Under the pieces are notes generated by a model. That model was not told the DNA's origin. It was given only the letters and a program-made list of their open reading frames with translations, and ran no database searches. From Atrichornis clamosus (taxonomy: Eukaryota; Chordata; Aves; Passeriformes; Menuridae): a stretch of DNA of 64,000 nucleotides. The translations under genes and the position numbers were made by a program. Positions 50,536 through 62,199 of the stretch are shown piece after piece (the first letter of the stretch is position 1; each line of letters opens with the position of its first letter). The stretch is from positions 62,001 through 126,000 of the forward strand of contig WBMZ01002654.1 in assembly GCA_013400975.1 (NCBI GenBank), read 5' to 3'.

Positions 50536-51110
50536 TTTCGTTTTGGTTCAACCTCAGCCAGCAGCTAAGCCCCACGCAGCCACTCTCTCATGCCCTGCGT
50601 TGGGATGGGGGAGAGAATTGGAAGAGTAAAAGTGAAAAAACTCATTGCTTGAGATAAAGACAGCTTAGTAAGGAAAGCAAAAGCTGCGTGCACCAGCAAA
50701 ACAAAACAAGGATTTTACTCACCACTTCCCATGGGCACGGAGGTGTTCTGTCATCCCCAGGAAAGCCAGGCTCCATCATGTGCAACCGTTACTTGGGAAG
50801 ACAAATGCTGTGACGTCCCCACTTTCTCCTTCTTCCCCCAGCTTTATATATTGAGCATGATGTCATATGGTATGGAATATTTCTTTGGTCAGTTGGGGTC
50901 TGTTTTCCCAGCTATGCCTCCTCCCAATTCCTTGTGTACCACAAGCCTCCCCACTGGTAGGGTGGGATGAGAGGCAGAAAAGGCGTTGGTGCTGTGTAAG
51001 CAGTACTCAGCAATAGCTAAAACACACCTGTGTTATCAAAACTGTTTTCAGCACAAGTCAGAAAAATAACCTCATATCAGCTACTCTGAAGTAGTAGCCC
51101 AAACCTTGCA
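50536..51110 (-). mobile_element. Solo LTR, avian ERV family B (about 575 bp)
   Basis: Read on the minus strand this matches a different, widespread avian ERV LTR. It begins tgcaaggtttgggctacta at 51110, runs through ctgaaaacagttttgataac and attccataccatatgacat, has a TATA box (tatataaagc, 50841-50850) followed by gggggaagaagg, and then tctttatctcaa and gttttttcacttttactctt toward the end near 50536. The TATA box position sets the orientation as antisense to TRHDE. The terminal CA expected at the low-coordinate end is altered, and I could not find a convincing target-site duplication, so that boundary is approximate. No flanking viral genes are visible. I recognise the family but not its formal name or class. 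Confidence 0.8.
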
Positions 51111-54100
51111 AATCTTGCTAGCAGATATTGTACTTGTCTTGACAAGAAGAAGTGAGAGATCTCTACACCTCTTCCTTCTATACCGATTTATTATCTAAAC
51201 ATCATGCTTTCCTTTACTTACTTCATGTTATCAACTTTCTGTGCCTTTTAATTTATAATAAGCATTAAGGTCATCAGGCAGAAACATCTGCAGCCATGCA
51301 TCTAAATGCTTCTTTTACTGGCCACTATTTGTATATGTCTCTGAAGATCAGCCAGGTATTCAACCAAAGTAAAAATACAAATCTTTAAATCTTAGTTTTT
51401 GTTCTGTAAGATTTACTTGCTTTCAAAAGTTCAGATTTTCTCATTACTTTGCTTTTGTATTCTTTTTGTCCCTGAAATCCAAGCAATGTGAGTTAATGCA
51501 GATGGCTCATAGAATGATATTCCCTTGATAAGAAATGCTCATGTGAGCATCCTAACCTGTTCAGGGAATTGCCAATGTTTGCAAGTGCCATACAGGGAAA
51601 GTGTTCTCTCCTCAGACTCAATGCTGCTCACCTGAGTATATGTGTCTATGTACATGAGATTCCAGCATGTCCATCTGAGAGAGCTGAGATCAGGAAACTA
51701 ATGCCAAGGAGTCCTTGCTCATCTTCAACCACTCTGGATGTACCACACTGTTATCTTTTACTGAAGAGATATGGCTGGCACTTTGGGTGTTAAGTTCTTG
51801 TGGTTAAAATAAGGAGGTAGGTGTCTTAACCAGCCAGTTTTACTCTTGGATTTTCTTTTTTGTGCTTTTTACTCTTAAACTATTTTTATGCCTCACTTCA
51901 TCTCTGTGTTAAATAGCTTTAATCATATCCCTCAGTGATATGAGGTCTTAGATTGTTAGGTTCTCAAAATACTTCAGAAAGATTAGTGTTACCAATGAAC
52001 AAGAAATGGATTCCCATCCCACAGAAATTTTCAACATATCAAAACATTTCCCGATACTGAATCAGGACAAAAATCAAAGCAAAAACTGGGGGAAAATTGG
52101 TTTAGAACATTAATTGCAATTCTGTAGTTTAACTGCCTTACATTTCAGTTTCAGTCATTTTAACTTCTCCCTGCAATTTTTTGAATGAGCAAACTGAAAG
52201 TTCTTATTTAAAACAGTAGTTATAAAATGTTGCAACAGTGCCTTTTTTAAATACTATATTTGAATATTTGTGCTGAAGCCTTCTTTTTCGTATAAGCAGC
52301 TTGGTTTTGAAAATTTGCCCTTTTCATTTAACAAAGAAAAAGTTTTGTAGGGAAACTCATATTTAGTTATGGAAGGTCTCCTTGTCAACACTGAGTGGAT
52401 GGAGAGGCCCATTTAGTTGCCTGCACATGTGACTGGTGCCATTCAAGGTGCCATCAGGAACTTACTTTGCCTTGTGCTGCCACTGCACGGTCGGGAGCAT
52501 CCTTAGGTGCTCTCCCATATCTTACAGACCATGGCAGATGTCTCAAATAGCCTACGACAGTTCATTTGACATCACCTTGAGCAAGTGAATTTATCCCAGA
52601 GAAACTGAGTCGTGGACGAGTGATGGTTGGGATTTCACTAGTGCCAGCTGATGGGTACGTGATTTCTGTTTTTCCGAGCTGAGATAACTCACAATTTCAT
52701 TTCTCAGCCTAGTGAGCTATTTGAAAGTACATACAGCTTTTGGTGTTAAGCTTTCCTGAAAGTAATTCTGTAGAAACTTTGCAGTGGGAGAGATTAGGAA
52801 AAAAAGCAGATGGCAAATCATTTGCCTCAATTGACTTGATTGATTTTGTGTGATGCCACTGAGTATATAGCTTGTATATCCTCTGATATCATGTTCTACC
52901 TACAATGAAACTTGTTTTCCTGTGCTCTGATCACATTTAAGCAGAGGGCTTTATCTCCTCAACTCTCTTCCCACCTAATTCATTCAACGATTCAAGTTCA
53001 TGATTGCCACTACACTTTAAAATAATTACGCTTATTATATCCTTCTAAGAGGCAAATAACTTAATTTACTTTAGTGCAAAGCATTTTAATTTTGTCCCTT
53101 ATTCTTCTGTTGTTAGATGTACTAAAAAATAGTAATTTTTATCCTTAAATCTGTAAACTGTTCTGTTCTTCTGCCTTGCCATGGTTCTCCTCCTTTGATT
53201 TCCTGGCTAAGTATATAACCAAAGACTATTAATAGACATCTTCCATATCTAGATGTATGTAGCTTCTTGTAATTTAACAAGTTTTTAATGTGGTTTTTGA
53301 GGTCCAGCTTCCTCATTAGAAGTTCCTAAATAAACTAATCCGTACTAGGATAAGAGAGAAAATCTGTTAAAAAATATAAGCAAAAAGTGAAGAATTAAAT
53401 GGTTGAATTTCTCACTGGAGGGTGATAGCCCATGAGATTCTTGAGAAACCTGTGCTGAAATTTTTGCTATTCAGCCATGTGATTGAGGTGTGTAAGAGTG
53501 AGGTGACAGAGTTTTCTGGTATTAGGAATTTTGTGAGTGTAGTAAAAACAAATTGCCAAGACAACAGATGTATTCCTTAGTGCTAGTTGACATGGTAATA
53601 AAAAGAGAGATGAAGCTTAATGTTGATAATCAGGTGAAATATGTGGAGAAAGCAGTACTAAATCAGATATTCAATGGTGGGTTCTGAAGAAACTGTTTTC
53701 TCTTAGGGAAGAGATCTTGAACCTGTGGCTGGTAGTGTTCTGTAACCGTCAGCTCACTGTCCAGACACGGTCAAGCAAGTAACTAGAACAGTAGGGATTA
53801 GTAGGAAAGGTGCATTTTAAAAAGTAAAAAGAGTGTAAAAGAGAAAAGAATTATGCCACTTTTAATCCATGGTAGACATACCTTCAAAGCACTGAGGCCA
53901 GGCTTGTTTTTCTAATCTGAGAAGCATAATAGGTAGAAAAAACATAGAGGTGGACAATAAAAAGGATTAAGTACAGTTTCTGTGTAAAGAACAGCAGGGT
54001 AGATTAGATATCTTTAACACAGAAGTCTGTAAAAGCAGAAGGATAAAAGAGGAATGTGGTTGTTCACTTCCTCTGCCATTCAAAAAGTAGGTAAGCTGAA

Positions 54101-57100
54101 TTCCGTGGTGGTACTTTAGGACAGATGTTCTGTAACTTTATGTGCAGCAATCACATTACTTGTACACTCCTTATAAAGCAGGATAATAAGCCTCTGAATA
54201 TTGAGCAGATACCTTCGTTGTTCTGTGAGTAATGACTAGGAATAGCTCAACTTCTTTGTTTAGTTTTGAATCCAGGGGAGAAAGGAGAAATGTCACTGGA
54301 AGAACATAGTGTTCACTGCCAGCAGTGGGTGGAAGCTTGGCACATTATGGTTACTGGGAAGATGAATCTTGAAAATGTATGGATTTACATCTCAGCAAAA
54401 ACATTAATTAATGTGAAAAAGTAGTTGAAGAGGTGTGCAAAATCTGAAACGCCAGGAACCTTGCCTTTTCTTTTTTAATGACCTGAGATCTTTATTTTTG
54501 AAGTAGAGGAAATAAACTACTGCCCTTTTTCTGGCTTTGCATAGCTCTTTGCAAGGCAGCCAACTAATCGGTCCACTGAAAATCCGATGTTACTACAATA
54601 TTACTATTCATCAGAGGAAGAAGTGTGAGGCATTGTGTTCGTTTAATATTTTACGGTCTCAGGATTTGCCCATGAAGGGATCTCAGTTCTTATTTGTTGA
54701 AAGTCAAGTCGTAAGCAAGTAATCATCACAAACATGATAATTTTTCAAGTGAGATAAAGAATACTAATACTGCCTATCTCGTCACTGTATAATGCTCAAG
54801 ACAAAAAAAAGCTATATAATCCATGCAGAGCATAATTAGCTGGCTTCTACTATTGCATTAGCTAGCTTCTGGTACTGTGTGCACCTTGGCAGATGCAAGA
54901 TTGTAATACTTTTTCAAACAAGCCCTTCTGAATATTCTTCAAGCTAAATGAACACACTTCAGTATTATGCATTGATGTGGTGCTACAAAAAAACCACCAA
55001 TGCATTTCCTTTAATTGTGCATATTATCCTGTCAATCTAAATTTAACTGTTTCACTTGAACAGTTCCTTACTTGTAACTCAACAGTAAAAGTTTTATTTG
55101 TACTACCTTTCAACAAGACTTCCCTTTCCCTACATCTCTAGAAGACATTCATGGCTGAACAATGTTATGTTCAGGACAGTTCATGTTACCATGTTCTAGT
55201 CTTAGGTGTCTCTTCTCCTCAGCTTCAGAGATGTTTTTTTAAATTCCTGAAATAGCCCTTAGTTTTTAATTTAGTCTGTCAAAGTGATCAGGTTTGATTC
55301 GGGAGGGACATTATGTGGGACACACCTCTGAAGCTCAGCACATCTCAGACAGACTGAACACACAGTTCATTAGCACCATTTCACCCAGGGGCTGAGTGTG
55401 CTATCTGAAGAGGCATCTGAGTTCTGCAGACAGAATCTTGATAGGAAGAGGACCCAATGGGTTGTTTCAAGTCCTGCTGCCCTAGTCACTGGGCCCTCAA
55501 GGCTACGTTCTTAGTGGCACTGGAACTGGTTTGTCACAGCAGGCAGCAGATTGCCAGGTGGAACGAGATGCTTTTTCCCCAGTTCCATACATACTGAGAG
55601 CACGCTGGTGGTGCTCGCAACATATAAAGAATAAATAAAAGGTCTGCACTACTCTCAAACAAAGCAGGAAGAAAGGAGGCGAGCGGGCCCCCTTTTTCCT
55701 CTTTTCTGTGTTAAGTAGAAGACTCCTGATAGAAAAGTGCAAAAAAGTTTGCCTCTTTCCAGTCACGCCTGGAGAACACAGTCCATACGGATCATTCAGA
55801 GACAATGAGTGGAAGCTGCCTTCTTGGCAGGTGAGCCAGCTGCGTATCTCTCACAAACACAGCAGTTAGCTACAGCTTCTTCTGCAACAGCAGCACAAGT
55901 TTCTCAGAGAATGAAGAGGAATGTGAAGTAAAGTAGAAAAAAATGTGTTTCTGGAGATGTCTGTTACAAGGACACCTGGGGTTCATCTGGGAAACCACTA
56001 CCAGGAGCATGAGATTTGGAGGTTATGGAAAGTGCCAAGAATATCAGGAGGTCCCTTATATTGGGGAGATAAAAGTTAAATTTGCCACTATTAATCTTCC
56101 CAACTAAATCCACACATGTTTTCTAGCTTTTGTGACACCTGTTCTACAGTCAAATCTCCTTTCAGAGAATGATCTGTCCTTATTTCAATAGGATTTAGCT
56201 TAATTGGAGGCCACATAAAATAAGGCAATATAAAATTCTTATCTGTATAGATATTGCAGTGTACAGAATACCTTTCTGTGAAGTTCCTTCTTAAAATGAC
56301 AGGTTCATACATATAAGTTCATACATGTATATTTGTGAGTGTGTGTATGTGTGCTTAAGTCAGCTACATAGGCAGCTTGCAGTATGTTTTATCTGGAGTT
56401 TAACTTCTTCATTAGGAGTTGCAGGGTCATAAAAATACCATACAAATGCAGTTTTTAATTTTTTTCACATATCTATGTTCCTGTTCTTTCAAATAATGTA
56501 CAAGCTTTATGCAAAATTTTGCCTCATTTTTCTCAATCACATTTTGGCAGCACCTTTTTCATTCTGGAGAACCAAGTATTTAGAACTGGGAGTGTTTTTA
56601 AAGGTGATATATTTCCCAGGGGGTTTTTTGGACAGACTCTAAAACACCAGTGGATGTCTACTAAGGTATAAGATATTTAAGACAGTAGTGAATATAATCC
56701 TTTGCATCACTTCACAGCATCCCGACCGCCCTCACCTGTTGAACCCAGGAGTTATTGCTGCTGTAGCAGAAGCAGCAGGACACAATACACACTTTCATCT
56801 CATTACTCCAATTCACATTCTAGAATACTAGTTAAGCCAACAATGAAGGTAACCTTGTATGAAGACCCCAGATTGAGAACTGGAGAAGCTGATGCATCAG
56901 CGGACATCCTTTTCTGCTGTCTATGCTATGGTATGTGATAATGTCCAGCACAAGGAGTGGGCAGACTGATAAAGCCGGTAGCATCATCAAATGACACAGC
57001 TTAATTTTCCAAAAAGTGTCTGCCAGAACATGTGCTTATGCAGAGCTTCTCTTCAGTACAGGAGTAGATCTAATAATCTTCCCGGTGTGTCATGGTACCA

Positions 57101-58607
57101 ACATTCAGAGAACCTAAAATAACATGGAACCTTTTTTCTTCTCTCATATGGCAATAAATGCCATGTTTCCTTTCTAGTGTCACTCATAGCTCTTTCAGCT
57201 GTGTGGTTTTCCAAAGATCTCCCCATCTTTGCTGAATCATTGCTGTATGGGCAAGTGTTTCCCGGCACACACGATTCTATTCCAAGCAGTACAAATTCCT
57301 GTGTGTGCTGGGGGCTCTTTGCAAATGGCTGGAGAGCTGGGAGCCAAGTGTGGTGGCAGGGCAGCGGTCTGTCCTTCCCCCAGCCTCCAAGTCAGGCCTC
57401 AGCAAGACAACCCTTGGAAGCCAGCCCATTTTGACTGTGGCTGTGGAATATTTGGGTGGTGTTTGCAATTCAGAGAAACAGGCTTCTGGGTAAGTGGAAA
57501 GGAGCAAACCTAATATTTTCTTTAGTACTGTAGGTTAGTTTTCTGTGTACTAGCAGGAGACAACTGGCCCACACTCATCTTTGCACCATTTTAATGCAAT
57601 CAGTCCCAAATGATATACTTACTTGGTATCAAAGTGGTAGTATGTGGTGATATCTGAGTTGGGGCCAGTATCTTGCCATGCTGCCTTGCTTAACTGCACA
57701 CATACTGACACTGACCACCTATCTAAGGGCCATCTAAGGTACCACCACCTGTACCCTTACTGAGTGATTCCCCTTTACTGGTTTACAAAATGACATGGGA
57801 GACCTGTGAAGGAAATGTCTACTCTTTCACTGACTGCTGAAATGGTACTTTTTGAGAGTTCAGGAATGGAGGGGATGATGAAGACATGAAGGAAATCATC
57901 CTTTCTGTCTCTCCCCAAAAATATTCACTTCATACACTCAATTTCTGTTTATTGAGATAAAGATGTTGTAAAAAAGTCTTAGGGAAATGATAACATTCAC
58001 TCCAAAAGAGAAACAATTGGTAATACCCTCAAGAGAAGTTGGGGTCTATCACCAAACCCGCATGTAGCATGTTTTTCCAGTTTGCATATGCTTAGGTGGT
58101 AATAAATGGTGCAAAGAAGTGGAGATCCATCCCATGCATTTTGTTCTTATAAACCAGCAGCAATGAAAGCCCATTGTAGCTTTTTAAGAAGTTACTAGAA
58201 GAGTATGTTATTTTTAAACTTTGAAGTCCCTACAAATCAAAACATGTTTAATGTGGAGATTTTTTTCTAAGTAAATGTAAAAAAGTGTTCTTCTTTATAT
58301 GAGAATTTTCCTCTTTTGTGAATAATTTTGTTAAATTAGGAAAAGCCTTGCAAAAAAGTCCTCAGATGATGATAGTGTGTGAAAAATGTAAAATATAATT
58401 TAGGTTGGTTTTTTTAAAATTAATGACTTTTTCATTGTTTTATTGCTAATAGCAAATGCATTTCAAAATCAAAGTAACTTGTTAGAATCCACAGATCTTT
58501 ACACTGCTACTGAGACTGTTTTGATTTCTTTGACATGATCCCTGATTGCTGTGAGAAGAATCAGTTCAGTATTTTTGTTCTTAGAATCCCCCTCCTTTTT
58601 CTTGCAG

Positions 58608-58696
58608 CTACTTGTGGCAGATCCCATTAACAATTGCAGTAGGAAATACGAGCCACATCTCATCAGAGGCAATTATATGGGTGTCTAACAAATCAG
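58608..58696 (+). CDS. TRHDE: TRHDE internal exon (89 bp), beta-sandwich domain
   Basis: The first base completes the serine split with the previous exon; the frame then reads YLWQIPLTIAVGNTSHISSE and AIIWVSNKS, ending with one base of the next codon. This is the beta-sandwich domain of TRHDE, where YLWQIPLT corresponds to the [FY]xWxVPI strand common in M1 peptidases. NTS and NKS are two further N-glycosylation sequons. The acceptor is cctttttcttgcag and the donor gtaaaa (phase 1). The next exon, expected to start within EHHRI from family knowledge, is not seen before the end of the window, so at least 5.3 kb of intron follows. An antisense open frame of 123 codons covers this exon and is taken to be chance. 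Confidence 0.95.
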
Positions 58697-61058
58697 GTAA
58701 AAATAAACTTTCCTCCCAGTGGAATCTCATAAAGCATACTTGTGTTTTCCTCAACTGTTTCTTTGGAATTGATCCTAGATAATTGTTTAGTTGCTCTGCA
58801 CCCAGTTTTAACTGCTTAAAATGAATTGCAAAAAAAGGAGAGCCGGGAAGGGAGGGAGGAGGAATGAAGGATGAGCAACAAGCTAGATTTATAATTATTG
58901 CAGAATTTAGACAGTATAATGTAAAGCTTTTACATAGAAATGTGTACCTAAGTGCTAAGTATTTTATATTTGGCAACACATATCAAATCATTGATGAATG
59001 CAATTCACTTTATTGATTGGTGAAAGTTAAATGTTATATTGTACAACAACGTATCTGATGAGTATGATTTAGTACATTTAGAATTCTAGTATTTTTAACT
59101 CCAATCCATACTGTGAACCAGTGCTAAGAAATGGTTGCTGTCATTAAAACTTTCATTACTGATCTTTCAAAAGTATTTGTTCTCTATATTAGATAACCAT
59201 GTGCTGGACCTCAAAAGTGCATTATTCTGCTTACTACTTATTTTCTTCCTCCTCAGTTCCTGCATGATCATAACTAATAGTTATTGTCCGGAGGACAGCG
59301 AGTGTTAGATACCTTTGGGTTTTTTATCACCTAAGAAAAGAATCTTGCCATAGAAATGTCATGAAATATTTATCTATTTCCTTAGCACTTCATGCTACAT
59401 CGTCTGACAGTTTTGGACTGGAATTGAAGAGAGTGAGGGAAGACATATGGGAACTTGAATAGAATGATTGTATAGAAGGGAAAAGAAGGATCCATGTATC
59501 CCCTTGACATGTGAGCTGTAGAGGGAGAACTGACCCCTTTTGGTAAAATTAGAAGTGTTTAGAGATTTCCCTCTAATAGAAAATTAATGGGAGAGAGTCA
59601 GACCTGTATGAGACTTTTTTTCTTTTTTGTAAGTTACTAAAATATATTAGTCGCATAGAGCTTAGCTGCCAGCCAGACTGGAAATGAATGGTATATGGTC
59701 AGTAGAAATCTGAGTACCCCAACTTTCTAGTGGTATGTGTTTCTTTATCCTGATTGTTTGCAGCCTATGAGAAGGTAACATATTTTACTCTTCTTCCATG
59801 ATATAATGATCTAGAAATGTGCCCGTGACCAGAGGACTTTTCACCTGGGAAACATACTCTCATCAGAGCATACAGATTCTGCCTCGCTTTTCAGAAACTT
59901 ACTGCATTGGCCATACTTTCTAATAGTAACATTTCCGAAATACTTCAAGACCTGTTTGCACTTTCACAATCTGCCTTAATGACATGCTCTACTTTTGTCC
60001 TTTAGGGCTTGACTGAACTCTCATTGAAGTTATTAGAAAGGTTCCCACTGACTCCAGAGCAAGCTGATAATCTCATCTCATTAGATTGCACACACATGCC
60101 TCCTTCCCTTCACTCCCATCTTCAGAGTTCAGTATATTACTATTATCTACATAGATGCTTCCTCAATGCCTTTTACTTGCAGAGTGCTGTGGAGAAACAA
60201 GTCCATAAAACTGCTACCCACTCTTTTAAGATATACTGCTCCTATTGGAATGCCTTCAAGAAATCAACAAGTTAATGATGGCCAGTGTGAGCAATTATTT
60301 TGGGCTGGCTACTATGTAGAAATTAAAGAGGAACCTTTCTGAGTCATCAGTCTCCTATGCAGCAAATCAATGACACTGTGATCTATTGTCATTATCCTTG
60401 TTCTTCCTCATTACTTTCACTCACTCATTCACTTGCTGTGCCTCATTGAAAATGAGACTGTAAACTTATGACTACAGCAAGAATGTCCTCTTTCTTCTAC
60501 TCATTGTGGTCTTCCTCAGCTGAAGAATTCCTCAACATAAAAAAGTCAGTAAGAACATGTCTGAATGTGTACTCAATGTATCATTGATTGTACATACTGT
60601 TAGGTATTGAGGCTGGTATACATGATTTTGTGATACTCCTGGAGTTTTTCTGCGGCTGATATGTTTGTTTCATGGGGATGTGGGAGGAATTTTGAGACTC
60701 CAAAGCACAATTTCAGGTTTGATTCTTGTGGACTGGAGGAATCTTGAAGACTTTCTGTTGTACAGAGTACACAGTTTCAGTATTGTCCCAGTGAGTAGTC
60801 TGAGAACAACTCTGCAAGCTGGAGGTGAAACAAACTTTGGAAGATTGGGAATGGTCACATCATTCTTCAAGTGAGTGTTATTAAATGCAGATATTCAAAT
60901 CTACTTTGGAATAAATGCTGTTCATGAGGATAGTTTCGATACCCTTTTTAGGAAAGAGCAGACAACTCCTTCTTGTTGACTAAAGTGTTGTACTGAAGAA
61001 GCTTCCAGTGTGACCTGAAGAGTGGATAGGAGCTAATGAACAGCTCTCTGTCTGTTAT

Positions 61059-61934
61059 TGTGGTATGTTGCCCCTGGCTGGACACCAGGTACTCATCAAA
61101 GTCACTCTGTCACTCCCCTCTGAAACTGAACAGGGAAGAGAAAATATAACGAAGCATTCATGGGTCTTGGATAAGGTCTGAGGGACAGATCACTCATCAA
61201 ATACCATCTCAGCAAAACAGACTTGAATTGGGGATATTATTTGGATTTATTACTAAAAAATCAGAGCAGGATAATGAGAAGTAAAAACAGACCTTAAAAC
61301 ACCTTCCCCCTTTCCCACCCCTCCCTCCTTCCCAGCTCTACTTCCTCCCCGCAGTGGTGCAGGGAGACAGGGAATGGGGGTTATGGTCAGTTCATCATAC
61401 ATTGTTTCTCCTGTTGCTCAGGGAGAGGAGTCCTTCCCCTGCTCTATCATGGGCCTCCCACAGGGTCATAGACTTGTCTCAGGCACCTACGTGCTCCGAC
61501 GTGGTCTCCTTCACGGGCTGCAGGTGGATCTCTGCATCCCCGTGGGCCTCCATGGGCTGCAGGGGCACAGCTGCTTCACCATGGCCTTCACCACGGGCCG
61601 CAGAGGAATCTCAGCTCCAGCACCTGGAGCACCTCCTCTCCCTCCTTTTCCACTGACCTTGATGTCTGCAGAGTTGTTCCTCTCACATATTGCCTGCTCT
61701 TCTCTGGCTGCAACTACAGCTGCGCTATAACTTTTTTTCTTCTTGTTTAGTATGTTATCACAGAGGCCTTACCACCATTTCCGGTTGGTCCAATCTTGGC
61801 CAGTGGCATGTCTGTTTTGGAGACAGCTGGTGTTGGCTCTGCTGGATGTGGGAAAAGTTTCTGGCAGCTTCTCACAGAAGCCATTCCTGTAGCTCCCCTC
61901 CACTGCCAAAACCTAGCCATGCAAACCCAACACA
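61059..61934 (-). mobile_element. Solo LTR, avian ERV family A, copy 3 (876 bp)
   Basis: The copy starts tgtggtatgttgcccctgg at 61059 and ends cccaacaca at 61934. The flanks gttat (61054-61058) and gtcat (61935-61939) are a 5-bp target duplication with one difference. An AATAAA on the minus strand at 61246-61251 gives an orientation antisense to TRHDE, as in the other two copies. It shares a block of about 100 bases (61512-61611) with copy 1 (35901-36000) with roughly four differences by eye, so the two belong to a close subfamily. No gag, pol or env frame is adjacent. Open frames of 100-118 codons inside it are by-products of low stop density in GC-rich LTR sequence. Confidence 0.86.
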
Positions 61935-62199
61935 GTCATGTATTACTGATCACACACCTCACTTCAGTTGCCAATAGTGAAGAGGGTTCAAATGAATGAC
62001 TAACATAGTGATACCTGGGCATATCACTTAAATCTTTCAATAAAAATAGCCTTGTCTGTGGGTTATCTGAGAGAAACGAAACTACAGCAGTTTTGAAATA
62101 GCTACATATAGAAATACATTAAAAATATTCTTTTTTTTTTTGGTGATATTCCAAATAACATATCCCAGGAGAGTAAACCCCATGCTTTGCCCTAGTTCA

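Larger units (their letters stand above)
39078..58607 (+). other. TRHDE: TRHDE intron (19,530 bp)
   Basis: The intron runs from donor gtactt to acceptor tcttgcag. It contains one solo LTR of family A (40448-41265), an (AT)n microsatellite (42315-42365) and one LTR of family B (50536-51110). Two GC-richer patches, about 45.43-45.62 kb and 57.25-57.45 kb, have no identified repeat or gene. The patch near 52.40-52.60 kb looks repeat-like but I cannot assign it. Everything else is ordinary AT-rich intron. Confidence 0.85.

Noticed and set aside
35323..51144. Complete endogenous provirus between LTR copies
   Set aside because: The sequence between the LTRs contains TRHDE exons and ordinary intron, the LTR copies have their own target duplications, and no gag, pol or env frames are visible next to them.
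58608..58979. 123-codon minus-strand open frame
   Set aside because: It is antisense to a TRHDE exon and its intron and has no recognisable homology.
60009..60275. 88-codon plus-strand open frame
   Set aside because: No homology recognised and no splice-site support that it is an exon of TRHDE or another gene.
61354..61977. Open frames of 95-118 codons
   Set aside because: They lie in or across the third solo LTR copy and mirror the frames in copy 1.
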